64,000 nucleotides of DNA from Haematobia irritans (GCF_050003625.1 NC_134401.1:93970852-94034851), one strand, 5' to 3'. Shown: positions 11,786 through 24,725, numbered from the stretch's first letter. The notes: generated by a model not told the origin, from the letters alone. Numbers and translations are program-made.

Positions 11786-12444
11786 TTTTGTTTTATTTAA
11801 AAATTGATTTTTATAGAAACTTTTGTCAAAATTTTATTTCTATAGAAAATATTGTCAACATTTTATTTCTATAGAAAATATTGTCAACATTTTATTTCTA
11901 TAAAAAATTTTGTCAAAATTTTATTACTATAGAAAATTTTGTCAAAATTTTATTTCTATAGAAAATTTTGTCAAAAATTTACTACTATAGAAAATTTTGT
12001 CAAAATTTTATTACTATAGAATATTTTGTCAAAATTTTTATATCAATACAAAATTTTATTTCTACAGAAAATTTTGTCAAAATTTTGTTTCTATAGAAAA
12101 TTTTGTCAAAATTTTATTTCTATGGGAAATTTTATCAAAATTTTATTTCTATAGAAAAGTTTGTCAAAATTTTATTTCTATAGAAAATTTTGTCAAAATT
12201 TTATTTCTATAAAAAATTTTGTCAAAATTTGATTTATAGAATATTATTTAAAATTTGATTTTTATAGAAAGTTTTGTGAAAATTTTATTTCTATAGAAAA
12301 TATTGTCAACATTTTATTTCTATAGAAAATGTTGTCAAAATTTTATTACTATAGAATTTTATTTCAAAATTTTATTTCTATAGAAACTTTTGTCAAAATT
12401 TTATTTCTAACATATAGAAAAATTTTGTCAAAATTTTATTTCTT

Positions 12445-12855
12445 CATTCGTTTTGTTTGTCATTGTCGGTTTCTCTTCAATCGTTATTATTGTTTTTGAT
12501 CTCAGCTTAAAATCATGCATTGACGAAACTACAAGTGTAGCTTAACCAACAGAGGAAATGTATGCTTGTCAAATTTATTTGGGCAAAGCCCTATAGACTG
12601 CAAGATGGTTGGATGGACGCACGTTTCGGAGTTACCACATTCCTCATCAGCATCCTCTACTTGCAGCAAAACTATCAACCAATTATCATAATAAATTCGG
12701 ATAATTCACTCAACCCAAAGTGAACTACACTTGAACCTTCCGAAAAAAGGTTTGATAGTCGGCTACTGCCTAAACAAATTTTCCTCTGTTGGTTAAGCTA
12801 CATTTGTAGTTTAGTCAATGCATGGTTTTAAGCTGAGATCAAAAACAACAATAAT
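12445..12855 (+). mobile_element. Long-TIR element, copy G3
   Basis: It is nearly identical to copy G2 and has the same flanking minisatellite on both sides, so it belongs to a block duplication and not to an independent insertion. It lacks the 21-bp duplication in the right arm. Arms are at about 12484-12560 and 12779-12855. Confidence 0.75.
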
Positions 12856-14580
12856 TTTATTTCTATTGAAAAATGTTGTCAACATTTTATGTTATTTCTT
12901 TAGAAAATGTTGCCAACATTTTATTTCTTTAGAAAATTTTATCAAAATTTTATTTCTATAGAAAAATTTGTCAAAATTTTATTTCTAAAGAAATTTTATC
13001 TAAATTTTATTTCTATAGAAAATTTTGTCAAAATTTTACCACTATAGAAAATTTTGTCAAAATTTTATTACTATAGAATATTTTGTCAAAATGTTTATAT
13101 CAATAAAAATTTTTTCCAAAATTTTATTTCTACAGAAACTTTTGTCAAAATTTTATTTCTATAGAAAATTGTATCAAAATCTTATTTCTATAGAAAATTT
13201 TTTCAAAACTATTATTTCTATACAAACATGTTGTCAAGGATTTATTTCTATAGAAAATTTTGTCAAAATTTTATTTCTATAAAAAATTTTGTCAAAATTT
13301 TATTTCTATAGAATATTTTATTTTTATACAAACATTTTATCAAAATTGTATTTCTATCAAATTTTTTTTTTCATAATTATTATTTCTATACAAACATTTT
13401 ATCAAAATTTTATTTCTATATAAAATTTTGTCAAAATTTTATTTCTATAGAAAATTTTGTCAAAATTTTATTTCAATAGAAAATTTTGTCAAAATTTTAT
13501 TTCTATAGAAAATTTTGTCAACATTTTATTTCTATACAAAATTTTGTCAAAATTTTATTTCTATAGAAAATTTTGTCAAAATTTTATTTCTATACAAACA
13601 TTTTGTCAAAATGTTATTTCTATAGAACTTTTGTCAAAATTTTATTTCTATAGATAATTTTGTCAAAATTTTATTTCTATAAAAAATTTTGTCAAAATTT
13701 TATTTCTATAGAAAATTTTGTCAAAATTTTATTACTATAGAATATTTTGTCAAAATTTTTATATCAATACAAAATTTTTTCAAAATTTTATTTCTACAGA
13801 AAATTTTGTCAAAATTTTGTTTCTATAGAAAATTATGTCAAAATGTTACTACTATAGAAAATTTTGTCAAAACTTTATTTCTATAGAAAATTTTGTCAAA
13901 ATTTTATTTCTATAGAAAATTTTGTCAAAACTTTATTTCTATACAAAATTTTGTCAAAATTTTATTTCTACAGAAAATTTTGTCAAAATTTTATTTATAT
14001 AGAAAATTTTGTCAAATTTTTGTTTTATTTAAAAATTGATTTTTATAGAAACTTTTGTCAAAATTTTATTTCTATAGAAAATATTGTCAACATTTTATTT
14101 CTATAAAAAATTTTGTCAAAATTTTATTACTATAGAAAATTTTGTCAAAATTTTATTTCTATAGAAAATTTTGTCAAAAATTTACTACTATAGAAAATTT
14201 TGTCAAAATTTTATTACTATAGAATATTTTGTCAACATTTTTATATCAATACAAAATTTTATTTCTACAGAAAATTTTGTCAAAATTTTGTTTCTATAGA
14301 AAATTTTGTCAAAATTTTATTTCTATAGAAAATTTTATCAAAATTTTATTTCTATAGAAAAGTATGTCAAAATTTTATTTCTATAGAAAATTTTGTCAAA
14401 ATTTTATTTCTATAAAAATTTTGTCAAAATTTGATTTATAGAATATTATTTAAAATTTGATTTTTATAGAAAGTTTTGTCAAAATTTTATTTCTATAGAA
14501 AATATTGTCAACATTTTATTTCTATAGAAAATGTTGTCAAAATTTTATTACTATAGAAAATTTTGTCAAAATGTTATTTA

Positions 14581-14789
14581 TGTATAAAATTGGTGGAGAG
14601 GAATATTTTGCAAAATCTACTAAAACGTCAAAAATCTACCATTGCCAATCTACCGAATGAATGGAGCGCCTGATGGTTGAGGCGGTATTTCAAAGATTTC
14701 ATTGTTCATATCCTACATGATAACTCGATTTGGATAAGTTGATGTTACAAATCTTTTCCGATAAAAACAACGGAGTTGGCGAAAAAAAC
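14581..14789. other. Spacer between mega-array 1 and HINE-B relic
   Basis: Low-complexity and apparently unique sequence; no frame or repeat was recognised. Confidence 0.4.
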
Positions 14790-15570
14790 TCGAAAAAATA
14801 GTTTTTATCGGTCCTTTTTCTAAGGCCTCCATAAAGGTTTCACTTTTGGAGGATATAGAAGGCGCACTGATCATGAAAATTGCTTGAAACTGAAAGTAAA
14901 ATGTCCAGATTTAACTTCTTCTAATCATTTGAATAATGGGAGTAAAAATCTACAGATTTTAGATTTCAAATCAAGGTGTCATTTCACCATTTTCTTGTGC
15001 ACTTACACAGGATGTTTATCATTCCTCAAAAACTCAAACAAAAATGGTTCTTATCAATCCAGAACCAGAGAATGAAGCCGACCCAGTTTTGTCGGCGGCG
15101 GCTGACACTAAAGTTTTACCTCTGGCAGCGGCGGCTTGACGGCTAAGCCGATATAAATTTGTCCATTAGGCGGCGCACAATCATCCATTATAAAATCAAT
15201 TTGAAGTTATTCGAATGGTAATGAGATTAGTCGTACAACCAATCTTACAATCAAATTTACATTTAGTTAAAAATTTCTGAGCTAAATATTTGCAAAAATG
15301 TTATAGCAGTTTGAAATTGATTGATTGTGGGTGGAAGGTTCAACATTTTGGCAAAAATACTACAATTATTATTATATTTTTCTGATTTAAATCGATATTT
15401 TTGATTAATTGGCGGCTTAATTTAAGTCGAGATGAGTCGACATATTCGGCGGCGGCGTCGACTGGCAAAAAATGATCGGCGGCGACTGAAATCAGCGGCG
15501 CGACTCGGCGGCTTCATTCTCTTTCCAGAATCCGATCTAGTCTTCATAGGTAGAATGGTTTGCAAAATTT
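14790..15570 (+). mobile_element. HINE-B relic B5, split by a hAT-type element
   Basis: The flanks 14790-15065 and 15532-15570 align to the 3' part of HINE-B: GCGCACTGATCATGAAAATT, then CTACAGATTTTAGATTTCAA, ACTCAAACAAAAATGGTTCT and ATCCAGAATC. In other HINE-B copies these last blocks are continuous. Here they are interrupted at the AATCCAGAATC site by the insertion at 15066-15523. The repeats and both HINE ends are lost. Confidence 0.65.
15066..15523. mobile_element. hAT-type MITE, 458 bp
   Basis: The left end is CAGAGAATGAAGCCG and the right end read in reverse is AAGAGAATGAAGCCG (14 of 15 match). It is flanked by TCCAGAAC (15058-15065) and TCCAGAAT (15524-15531), an 8-bp target duplication with one mismatch. 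Eight-base duplications and CAGAG-type termini are typical of hAT transposons. The interior is GC-rich near both ends (GGCGGCGGC tracts) and non-coding. The uninterrupted target is known from sister HINE-B copies. Confidence 0.75.
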
Positions 15571-16461
15571 TTCAAATTTTGGGAACATTTTAGACCAAAA
15601 TAAAATTGTGTTGTGGCATAGCTAACACCTGCATTAAGGATCCTCACATAGGAGACTTTGTGTGAAATTCCTATAACATCGGTTAAACAATGAGGAGTTG
15701 TATTCCCCCATATTTTGTCGGTTTGGTGCTAGTAACAATAAAATGAAAAAAATCGTACATAAAATTCTTCCTTTCAGGTACGTTAAAACTCGTCGATATC
15801 TACTCCCATCACTTTTTGCATTCATAATTCGTGGCCCCATGTATTCTGTTCCTCACTTTTTTCTTTGCATTTGGTCATAACATATTCATGATTATTTAGT
15901 CAGAAGTGGTTGTTCTAAATAACATTTGTCATAGAAGGTGTTTTCAGCCAAGAGAATCCTTCGTTGCATGTCAGAATGTTGCAAATGGGGAAAAAACTAA
16001 GGCAGGAATTTCTCGTACTAATGGTGGTCTTTGGTTGGTTATTATTTAACCACACGACCACACCAAGTTTTGCATACGAAACGCAAAAGCCCTTAGAGCC
16101 CTTTGCTGTCTGCTTGAATTCCCACAGCAAATACATTGCAAATATTTGAATAATTACTTTCTTTATTTAATTAAATAAAAGTGTTTTCTACTCTGACAAC
16201 AAATAAATACATAAGAAATAATTTAAAATGAATAATCGGCAACATATTCCACTGCAAAGTATGGATATCGCTAATATTTGAATTTTATTTAATTAATTAA
16301 GAAAAAAGTATTTTTTTTTATTTAATCAAACAAAATTGTTTTCTATTCTATTCTTAAAAATTCATAATCGGCAACATAATACACTTCTAGATATCGCTAA
16401 ACTGCTTATTTAAATGGAAAAGAAATTGAAATTAAAGAAATTGTGAGCGCCTACATCCAGC
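15571..16461. other. Spacer, no gene recognised
   Basis: AT-rich sequence. Small frames at 15634-15880 and 15915-16149 overlap on opposite strands and show no domain, so I do not call them genes. Confidence 0.5.
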
Positions 16462-16756
16462 CTACACACAAAAAAAAATTTTCTGATTCAATCACGAAAT
16501 TAATTGATCCAATTAATTTTTTAATTGAAATGTCTTCAATCACAGAAATGATAGTATCAATTAAAAAATTAATTGAAGGTCAATTGAAAAATTAATTGAT
16601 CCAATTAAAAAGTTAATTGATACTATTAATTTTAGTAATTGATTTTTGTTTCAATTAAAAAATTTGTTGAATCAATTAAATTTTTAATTGAATATTTTTT
16701 AAATCTCAATTAAAATTTTAATTGGAAAAATTTTCGCAAAATTTTTTTCTGTGTAG
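16462..16756. mobile_element. AATT-rich MITE-like element
   Basis: About 295 bp. The left end CTACACACAAAAAAAAATTT is the approximate inverse of the right end AAATTTTTTTCTGTGTAG. The interior is a chain of TTAATTGA/TCAATTAA motifs that can fold on itself. No coding capacity. The superfamily is unknown. Confidence 0.6.
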
Positions 16757-17223
16757 TTTCAGTATTGATCGATGACAGAAGACTTTTATATTTTGAGGAA
16801 CGAAATTTAAGATAATCTAAGTATTCTTTTGACTATCACATGTTTTACTTAACAACAAATAAAAATCTTCGTTTGTCGTCACTTCGGATTCATTTGCTCT
16901 TAAAGAAAATATTTTACAATAAACGAAATTCCGTTTGTCTAAAATTTCGTTTCTGAGGAAAGTATTTTTTCTTTGGGTGTGGGACCATTCTTGCCTCTGG
17001 GCTTCTTATCCAGACTACATGGGTCAATAGTTTCTAAGCGCTTTACAGTATTATTTGACAGAGCACATTCACCCATCTACACTGAAAAACAGCATACCCA
17101 AAGATTTTGTCTTTACACCAGTTTTAAGTCGAATCACCTAACTGTTTGGGACAAAACGACTTCATTCAAATGTTTATCCACTTTTGGTCATGGAAAAATG
17201 GTTACATCAGAGAAATGCCTCTT
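16757..17223. other. Spacer with a small dispersed repeat
   Basis: The segment at about 16860-16975, with AAACGAAATTCCGTTTGTCT, has an inverted relative at about 56570-56680. The rest is unrecognised. The 91-codon frame at 16973-17248 shows no domain and runs into minisatellite. Confidence 0.4.
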
Positions 17224-20200
17224 CTTTTCTATAGAAATAAAATGTTGACAAATATTTTCTATAAAAATAAAATTTTGACAAAATTTTCTATAGAAATAAA
17301 ATTTTGACAAAATTTTCTATAGAAATAAAATTTTGACAAAAATTTTCTATAGAAAAAAAATTTTGACAACATTTTCTGTAGAAATAAAATTTTGACAAAA
17401 TGTTCTATAGAAATAAAATTTTCACAAAACTTTCTATAGAAATAAAATTTTTACAAAATTTTCTATAGAATTTAAATTTTAACAAAATTTTCTACAAAAA
17501 AAAGTTTTTGCACAAAAGTTTTGACAACATTTTCTACAGAAATAAAATTTTGACAAATTTTCTATAGAAATAAAATTTGACAAAATTTTCTATAGAAATA
17601 AAATTTTGATAAAATTTTCTATCGAAAAAGGTTTTGACAAAATTTTCTAAAGAAATAAAATTTTAACAAAATTTTCTATAGAAAAAAAATTTTGACAAAA
17701 ATTTTCTATAGAAATAAAATTTTGACACAATTTTCTAAAGAAATAAAATTTTTGCAAAAAAGTTTTGACAACATTTTCTGTAGAAATAAAATTTTGACAA
17801 AATTTTCTATAGAAATAAAATTTTGACAAAATCGTCTATAGAAGTACAATTTTAACAAAATTTTCTACAGAAAAAAAAATTTAACAAAATTTTCTATAGA
17901 AATATAATTTTCACAAAACTTTCTATAGAAATAAAATTTTGACAAAATTTTCTATAGAATTAAAATTTTAACAAAATTTTCTAAAAAAAAAAGTTTTTGC
18001 ACAAAAGTTTTGACAACATTTTCTAGAGAAATAAAAATTTTAAACAATATTCTACAGAAATAAAATTTTGACAAAATTTTCTATAGAAATAAACTTTGAC
18101 CAAATTTTCTATAGAAATAAAATTTTGACAAAATTTTCTATCGAAAAAGGTTTTGACAAAATTTTCTGTAGAAATAAAATAAAATTTTGACAAAAATTTT
18201 CTATAGAAATAAAATTTTGACACAATTTTCTATAGAAATAAAATTTTTGCAAAAAAGTTTTGACAACATTTTCCGTAGAAATAAAATTTTGACAACATTT
18301 TCTGTAGAAATAAAATTTTGACAAAATTTTCTTAAAATAAAATTTTGACAAAATTTTCCATAGAAACAAAATTTTGACAAAATTCTATATAGAAATAACA
18401 TTTTGACAAAATTTTCTATGGAAATAAAATTTTGACAAAATTTTCTATAGAATTAAAATTTTAACAAAATTTTCTAAAAAAAAGTTCTTGCACAAAAGTT
18501 TTGACAACATTTTCTACAGAAATAAATTTTTGACAAAATTTTCTATAGAAATAAAATTTTGACCAAATCGTCTATAGAAGTACAATTTTGACAAAATTTT
18601 CTATGGAAATAAAATTTTAACAAAATTTTCTACAGAAATATAATTTTCACAAAACTTTCTATAGAAATAAAATTTTGACAAAATTTTCTATAGAATTAAA
18701 ATTTTAACAAAATTTTCTAAAAAAAAGTTTTTGCACAAAAGTTTTAACAACATTTTCTACAGAAATAAAATTTTGACAAAATTTTTGTACAGAAATACAA
18801 TTTTGACAAAATTTTCTAGAGAAATAAAATTTGACAAAAATTTCTATAGAAATAAAATTTTGACACAATTTTCTATCGAAATAAAATTTTTGCAAAGAAG
18901 TTTTGACAACATTTTCTGTAGAAATAAAATTTTGACAAAATTTTCCATAGAAATAAAATTTTGACAAAATTCTATATATTTAGAAATAACATTTTGACAA
19001 AATCTTTTATGGAAATAAAATTTTGACAAAATTTTCAATGGAAATATAATTTTCACAAAACTTTCTATAGAATTAAAATTTTAACAAAATTTTCTAAAAA
19101 AAAGTTTTTGCAAAAAGTTTTGACAACATTTTCTACAGAAATAAAATTTTGACAAAATATTCTACAGAAATAAAATTTTCTATAGAAATAAAATTTGACA
19201 AAATTTTCTATAGAAATAAAACCTTCTATCGAAAAAGGTTTTGACAAAATTTTCTATAGAAATAAAATTTTAACAAAATTTTCTATAGGAATAAAATTTT
19301 GACAAAATGTTTGTATAGAAATAATAATTTTGACAAAAGTTTCTATAGAAATAACATTTTGACAAAATGTTTGTATAGAAATAAAATTTTGACCAAATTT
19401 TCTATAGAAATAAAATTTTGACAAAATGTTTGTATAGAAATAAAATTTTGACAAAATTTTCTATAGAAATAAAATTTTGACAAAATTTTCTATAGAAATA
19501 AAATTTTGACAAAATTTTCTATAGAAATAAAATTTTGACAAAATTTTCTATAGAAATAAAATTTTGACAAAAGTTTCTATAGAAATAAAATTTCGACAAA
19601 AGTTTCTATAGAAATAAAATTTTGACAAAATGTTTGTATAGAAATAATAATTTTGACAAAATTTTCTATAGAAATAAAATTTTGATAAAATGTTTGTATA
19701 GAAATAAAATTTTGATAAAATATTCTATAGAAATACAATTTTGACAACATTTTTTATAGAAATAAAATTTTGACAAAATTTTCTATAGATATAAAATTTT
19801 CTATGGAAATAAAATTTTGACAAAAGTTTCTATAGAAATAAAATTTTGACAAAATGTTTGTATAATAAGTTTCACAAAAGCTTCTATAGAAATACAATTT
19901 TGACAAAATATTTGTATAGAAATAAAATTTTGTACAGAAATAAAATTTTGACAAAATTTTCTATAGAAATAAAATTTTGACAAATTTTTCTATAGAAATA
20001 AAGTTTTGATAAAATTTTCTAAAGAAATAAAATGTTGACAACATTTTCTATAGAAATAAGATTTAGACAAAATTTTCTATAGAAATAACATTTTGACAAA
20101 ATTTTTTAATAGGGAAAAAATTATTGTTGTTTTTCATCTCAGGTTAAAACCATGCATTGACTAAACTACAATTTTCCAAAATATCGGAAAATAAAAAAAA

Positions 20201-21560
20201 AAAAACAAGAAACCAACAGTTTCAAGTTTAATTTATAAACCTATAGCCGAGATTATGAGATAAAAAATCATTAAAATTAAAATAAAAAGGTCAACAATAT
20301 CAACAACAAACACGAAATAAAATTTTGATAAAATTTTCTATAGATATAAAATTTTAACAACATTTTCTATAGAAATAAAATTTTGATAACATTTTCTATG
20401 GAAATAAAATTTTGACAAAATTTTCCATAGAAATAATAATTTTGACAAAAGTTTCTATAGAAATACAATTTTAAATAATATTCTATAAATGAAATGTTGA
20501 CAAAATTTTTTATAGAAATAAAATTTTGCAAAATTTTCAGAAACAAAATTTTGACAAAATTCTATATAGAAATAACATTTTGACAAAATTTTCAATGGAA
20601 ATATAATTTTCACCAAATTTTCTATAGAATTAAAATTTTAACAAAATTTTCTAAAAAAAAGTTTTTGCACAAAAGTTTTGACAACATTTTCTACAGTAAT
20701 AAAATTTTTGCAAAAAAGTTTTGACAACATTTTCTGTAGAAATAAAATTTTGACAAAATGTTCTATAGAAATAAAATTTTGACAAAATAGTCTATAGAAG
20801 TACAATTTTGACAAAATTTTCTATAGAAATAAAATTTTAACAAAATTTTCTACAGAAATATAATTTTCACAAAACTTTCTATAGAAATAAAATTTTGACA
20901 AAATTTCCTATAGAATTAAAATTTTAACAAAATTTTCTAAAAAAAAAGAAGTTTTTGCACAAAAGTTTTGACAACATTTTCTACGGAAATAAAATCTTGA
21001 CAAAATTTTCTTCAGAAATAAAATTTTGACAAACCTTTCTGTAGAAATAAAATTTGACAAAATTTACTATAGAAATAAAATTTAGACAAAATTTTCTATC
21101 GAAAAAGGTTTTGACAACATTTTCTACAGAAATAAAATTTTGACAAAATTTTCTATAGAAATAAAGTTTGACAAAATTTTCTAAAGAAATAAAATTTTGA
21201 CAAAATTTTCTATCGAAAAAGGTTTTGACAAAATTTTCTATAGAAATAAAATGTTAAGAAAATTTTCTATAGAAATAAAATTTTTGACAAAAATTTTCTA
21301 TAGAAATAAAATTTTGACACAATTTTCTATAGAAATAAAATGTTTGCAAAAAAGTTTTGACATTTTCTATAGAAATAAAATTTAACAAAAGTTTCTATAG
21401 AAATTAAATTTTGACAAAATTTTCCATAAAAACAAAATTTTGACAAAATTTTCTATGGAAATAAAAATTTTGACATAATTTTCTATGGAAATAAAATGTT
21501 GACAAAATTTTCTGTGGAAATAAAAATTTTAACAAAATTTTCTTTAATTTCCAAGAAATA
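17224..21560 (-). repeat. Mega-array 2 of 29-bp palindromic minisatellite
   Basis: About 4.3 kb of the same 29-bp unit in the opposite orientation to mega-array 1. A divergent block containing GTTTTTGCACAAAAGTTTTG recurs near 17500, 17990, 18485, 18725, 19100, 20660 and 20955. The first intervals are about 490 bp, so a higher-order period has formed. Beyond the right edge, TTTTAGTAGATTATTTTATT (about 21610) matches the HINE-A linker in reverse, so this too is probably an overgrown HINE-A tail. Frames in it are repeat translations. Confidence 0.9.
20110..20320. mobile_element. Fragment of long-TIR element in mega-array 2
   Basis: AAAACCATGCATTGACTAAA at about 20146-20167 matches the left arm of the long-TIR element. 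It is followed by unrelated AT-rich sequence before the minisatellite resumes. Confidence 0.5.
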
Positions 21561-22215
21561 AAATTTGGCGAAATAAGATTATTTGGCAGCTTTTAGTTAA
21601 AATTTTCTCCAAATTTTAGTAGATTATTTTATTTATAAATCCTGCGAAAATGAATAAAAAGTTTTGCCACACGGATATTATCGTTCGGATAAACTTATAT
21701 ATGAACGACGCATAAAGTAACATGGTGTCACAATACCTAACCTAAGGGTTTCAGTAATTTGGAACACTTTAGTTATATTTTAGAATATTGCATAAAAAAA
21801 AAAGATTCATGTGATTCATGTGCTTATTGTAGTATCGGCAATGACCGTACGGCCTTTTAAGAAACTTACCTCAACCTCGTATTCCCAATCCATAGTGACA
21901 CGATCGGTGATATCATGATGAATATGAATTCTTTACATTTCCAATGAATTATTACCTACAGCATTCAGTTCCAAATGTAAGAATTGCAAGAACTCTGCAT
22001 AAAAACAAAACTCACATCCATTCCAGCAATTTAAAAAAGCGCCGACAAATCGTGAATTTAAATCTCGATTTCTACAGAAAAAAAAATTAGCAATGATGTC
22101 GCTTCGATCGTTCATTTTGTTTGTCCAAAACTAGAAAATTGTCTGTCCTTATTAAATGGTGCTGTGAAAAAGCCATACTTCTCATACAAGATGGAGTTTC
22201 CAACGTCAGAAAAAA
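21561..22215. other. Spacer, no gene recognised
   Basis: AT-rich, apparently single-copy. Short minus-strand frames at 21933-22278 have no recognisable domain. Confidence 0.45.
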
Positions 22216-23922
22216 ACAAGTATATACAGCACTAAGTTCGGCCGGGCCGAATCTTAAATACCCACCACCATGAACCAAATATTAGGGTTTCCTTTGAAAT
22301 TTCAGGAGGGCCTGAGGACTTGAGGACACTTCCCGAAGATAAATTTAAAGATTTCAACTATGAGTTCTATATCAGATTCTGGATTTAAAAGAACCATTTT
22401 TATTTGAGTTTTAGAGGAATCATTAACATCTCTTGTAAGTGTGCAAGAAAATTATAAAATAACGTCTTGATTTGAAATCTTAAATCTGTAGAAGTAAAAT
22501 CTGGAAATTTTACATTGAGTTTCAAGCAATTTTCATGATCAGTGCGCCTTCTACACCCTCAAGAAGTGAAGTCGGTCTATATGGAGTCATTACCAAATGG
22601 ACCGATAAAAACTTAATCCGATGTACGTTTTTGTGAGCCTAAAATACCAGAATATTTACAATTTCAGGCAAATCAGATAAAAACTACGGTTTCTAGAAAC
22701 CCAAGGAGTTAAATCGGGAGATCGTTCTTATGGGGGCTATACTAAAATATGGACCGATACCCACTATTTTCGGCACACCTCTTTGTGACCCGAAAATACC
22801 TCTAGATTTCAGGCAAATAGGATAAAAACTTCGGATTCTAGAAGCCCAAGAAGTAAAATTGGGAAATCGGTCTATATGGGGGCTATACCAAAATATGGAT
22901 CGATACTCACCATTTTCGGCACACCTCTTTATGGTCCTAAAATATCTCTAGATTTCCAATTTCAGACAAATTGGATAAAAAATACGGTTTCTATAAGCCC
23001 AAGACCCCAAATCGGGAGATCGGTCTATATGGGGGCTATCCCAAAATATGGACCGATACTCACAATTTTTGGCACACGTATTTGTGGTCCTACAATACCT
23101 CTAGATTTCCAATTTCAGATAAATTGAATAAAAACTGCGGTTTCTATAAGCCCAAGAAGTAAAATCGGGAGATCGGTCTATATGGGGGCTATACCAAAAT
23201 ATGGACCGATACTCACAATTTTTGGCACACGTATTTGTGGTCCTACAATACCTCTAGATTTCCAATTTCAGGTAAATTGAATAAAAACTGCGGTTTCTAT
23301 AAGCTCAAGAAGTAAAATCGGGAGATCGGTCTATATTGGGGCTATACCAAAATATGGACCTATACTCACAATTTTTGGCACACATATTTGTGGTCCTACA
23401 ATACCTCTAGACTTCCAATTTCAGATAAATTGAATAAAAACTGCGGTTTCTATAAGCCCAAGAAGTAAAATCGGGAGATCGGTCTATATGGGGGCTATAC
23501 CAAAATATGGACCGATACCCACAATTTTTGGCACACGTATTTGTGGTCCTACAATACCTCTAGATTTCAAATTTCAGGTAAATTGAATAAAAACTGCGGT
23601 TTCTATAAGCCCAAGAAGTAAGATCGGGAGATCGGTCTATATGGGGGCTATACCAAAACGTGGACCGATACTCACCATTTTTGGCACATCTCTTTATGGT
23701 CATAAAATACCTCCAGATTTCAAATTTCAGGCAAATTGGATAAAAACTACGATTTCTATAAGCCCAAGACCCCAAATCGGGAGGTCGGTTTATATGGGGA
23801 CTATATCAAAACCTGGACCGATATAGCCCATCTTCGAACTTGACCTGCCTGCAGACAAAAGACGAGCTTGTGCAAAATTTCAGCACGATTGCTTCATTAT
23901 TGAAGACTGTAGCGTGATTACA

Positions 23923-23960
<38 letters not shown>

Positions 23961-24110
23961 GGACAGACGGACATCGTTATATCGTCTTAGAATTTCTCCC
24001 TGATCAAGAATATATATACTTTATATAGTCGGAAATCGATATTTCGATGCGTTACAAACGGAATGACAAACTTATTATACCCCCGTCACCATTCTATGGT
24101 GGTGGGTATA
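22216..24110 (-). mobile_element. HINE-B element, copy B2
   Basis: Complete in reverse: ACAAGTATATACAGCACTAA, hairpin TTCGGCCGGGCCGAA, CCCACCACCATG, about eight 153-bp repeats, then a long GACA microsatellite (23924-23972), the TATATTCTTGATCAGG core in reverse and the end GGTGGTGGGTATA. The repeats translate as 51-residue units (GAIPKYGPILTIFGT), which explains frames such as 22876-23127. It is the longest HINE-B here and serves as the reference for the broken copies. Confidence 0.85.
23924..23972 (-). repeat. GACA/GTCY microsatellite of HINE-B2
   Basis: About twelve tetranucleotide units (ACAG/ACGG). It sits at the place where mini-me and DINE-1 elements carry their GTCY proto-microsatellite. 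It is longer than in the other B copies. Confidence 0.85.
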
Positions 24111-24723
24111 AAAACAAAAAAAAAAAAAAAACTACATCAACAACAAGAAAAGGGAAAATCAAATGAAAAATCATCCGGCTTTTGTTCGATTGTTTCATTC
24201 GCAATACTTGAGTTTTTGGTTGCCTGGTGTTAAGATTGGCGTGATTGATGTGAAATGTCTGAATGTTCAACAACGTGGTGGTAGTTGATTTTGTTTTTTT
24301 TTTGTTCTTCTTCCTAACTTTGTGCCTTGTGGAGGAGCAGCGTATACAATTCCATATTTGGATTTTTAACCTATGTACAGACATGGGTATCCCTCTTCGA
24401 GACCAATAGGAACGAGTACATGAGCTCTAGCATTCTCGTCCACTGGATTTAAACATTATTAATGGTCTCGTTTTTCATGTTTTCGGTGTCGCTGGAGTTG
24501 GCGGTGGTGGCAATGCTAATGCTGATGCTGATGGAGTTGGTTGATGTTCATTCGTTCGTTCCTTGGCACTGTTATCAGAACATCAGCAATTCAATGCGAA
24601 TGGGAATAATCGAAAGCTTTTGTTCCGCTGTATACGCCATGCCAGCATCGAGACCTATACCGGCACAATGGGATATTACCAGGAAAACTATATATTTTAT
24701 TGGAGTAAACTTGTTTCAAGTTA
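24111..24723. other. Spacer, no gene recognised
   Basis: It begins with a poly(A) tract and is otherwise apparently unique. The frames at 24094-24384 and 24462-24757 are low-complexity and overlap on both strands. Confidence 0.45.
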
Positions 24724-24725
24724 TA

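Larger units (their letters stand above)
9634..14580 (+). repeat. Mega-array 1 of 29-bp palindromic minisatellite
   Basis: About 4.9 kb built mostly from the 29-bp unit, here reading ATTTTGTCAAAATTTTATTT then CTATAGAAA. Each unit carries the palindrome TTTCTATAGAAA and the near-palindrome AAAATTTTGTCAAAATTTT. The left border (9634-9650) is GGTTGCCACTCGAGCC, the linker that precedes this minisatellite in HINE-A elements, so the array is probably an expanded HINE-A tail. Two long-TIR elements and one non-repeat insert lie inside. All the small KFYFYRKFCQNF-type frames are translations of the repeat. Confidence 0.9.

Noticed and set aside
11135..12212. Series of small frames with KFYFYRKFCQNF repeats as a peptide family
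   Set aside because: They are translations of the 29-bp minisatellite, which cycles through three frames every 87 bp. The same words appear on the other strand in mega-array 2.
9634..14580. CRISPR-like array
   Set aside because: The 29-bp period superficially resembles a CRISPR repeat length, but there are no spacers: units are directly adjacent and all alike. The genome is eukaryotic.
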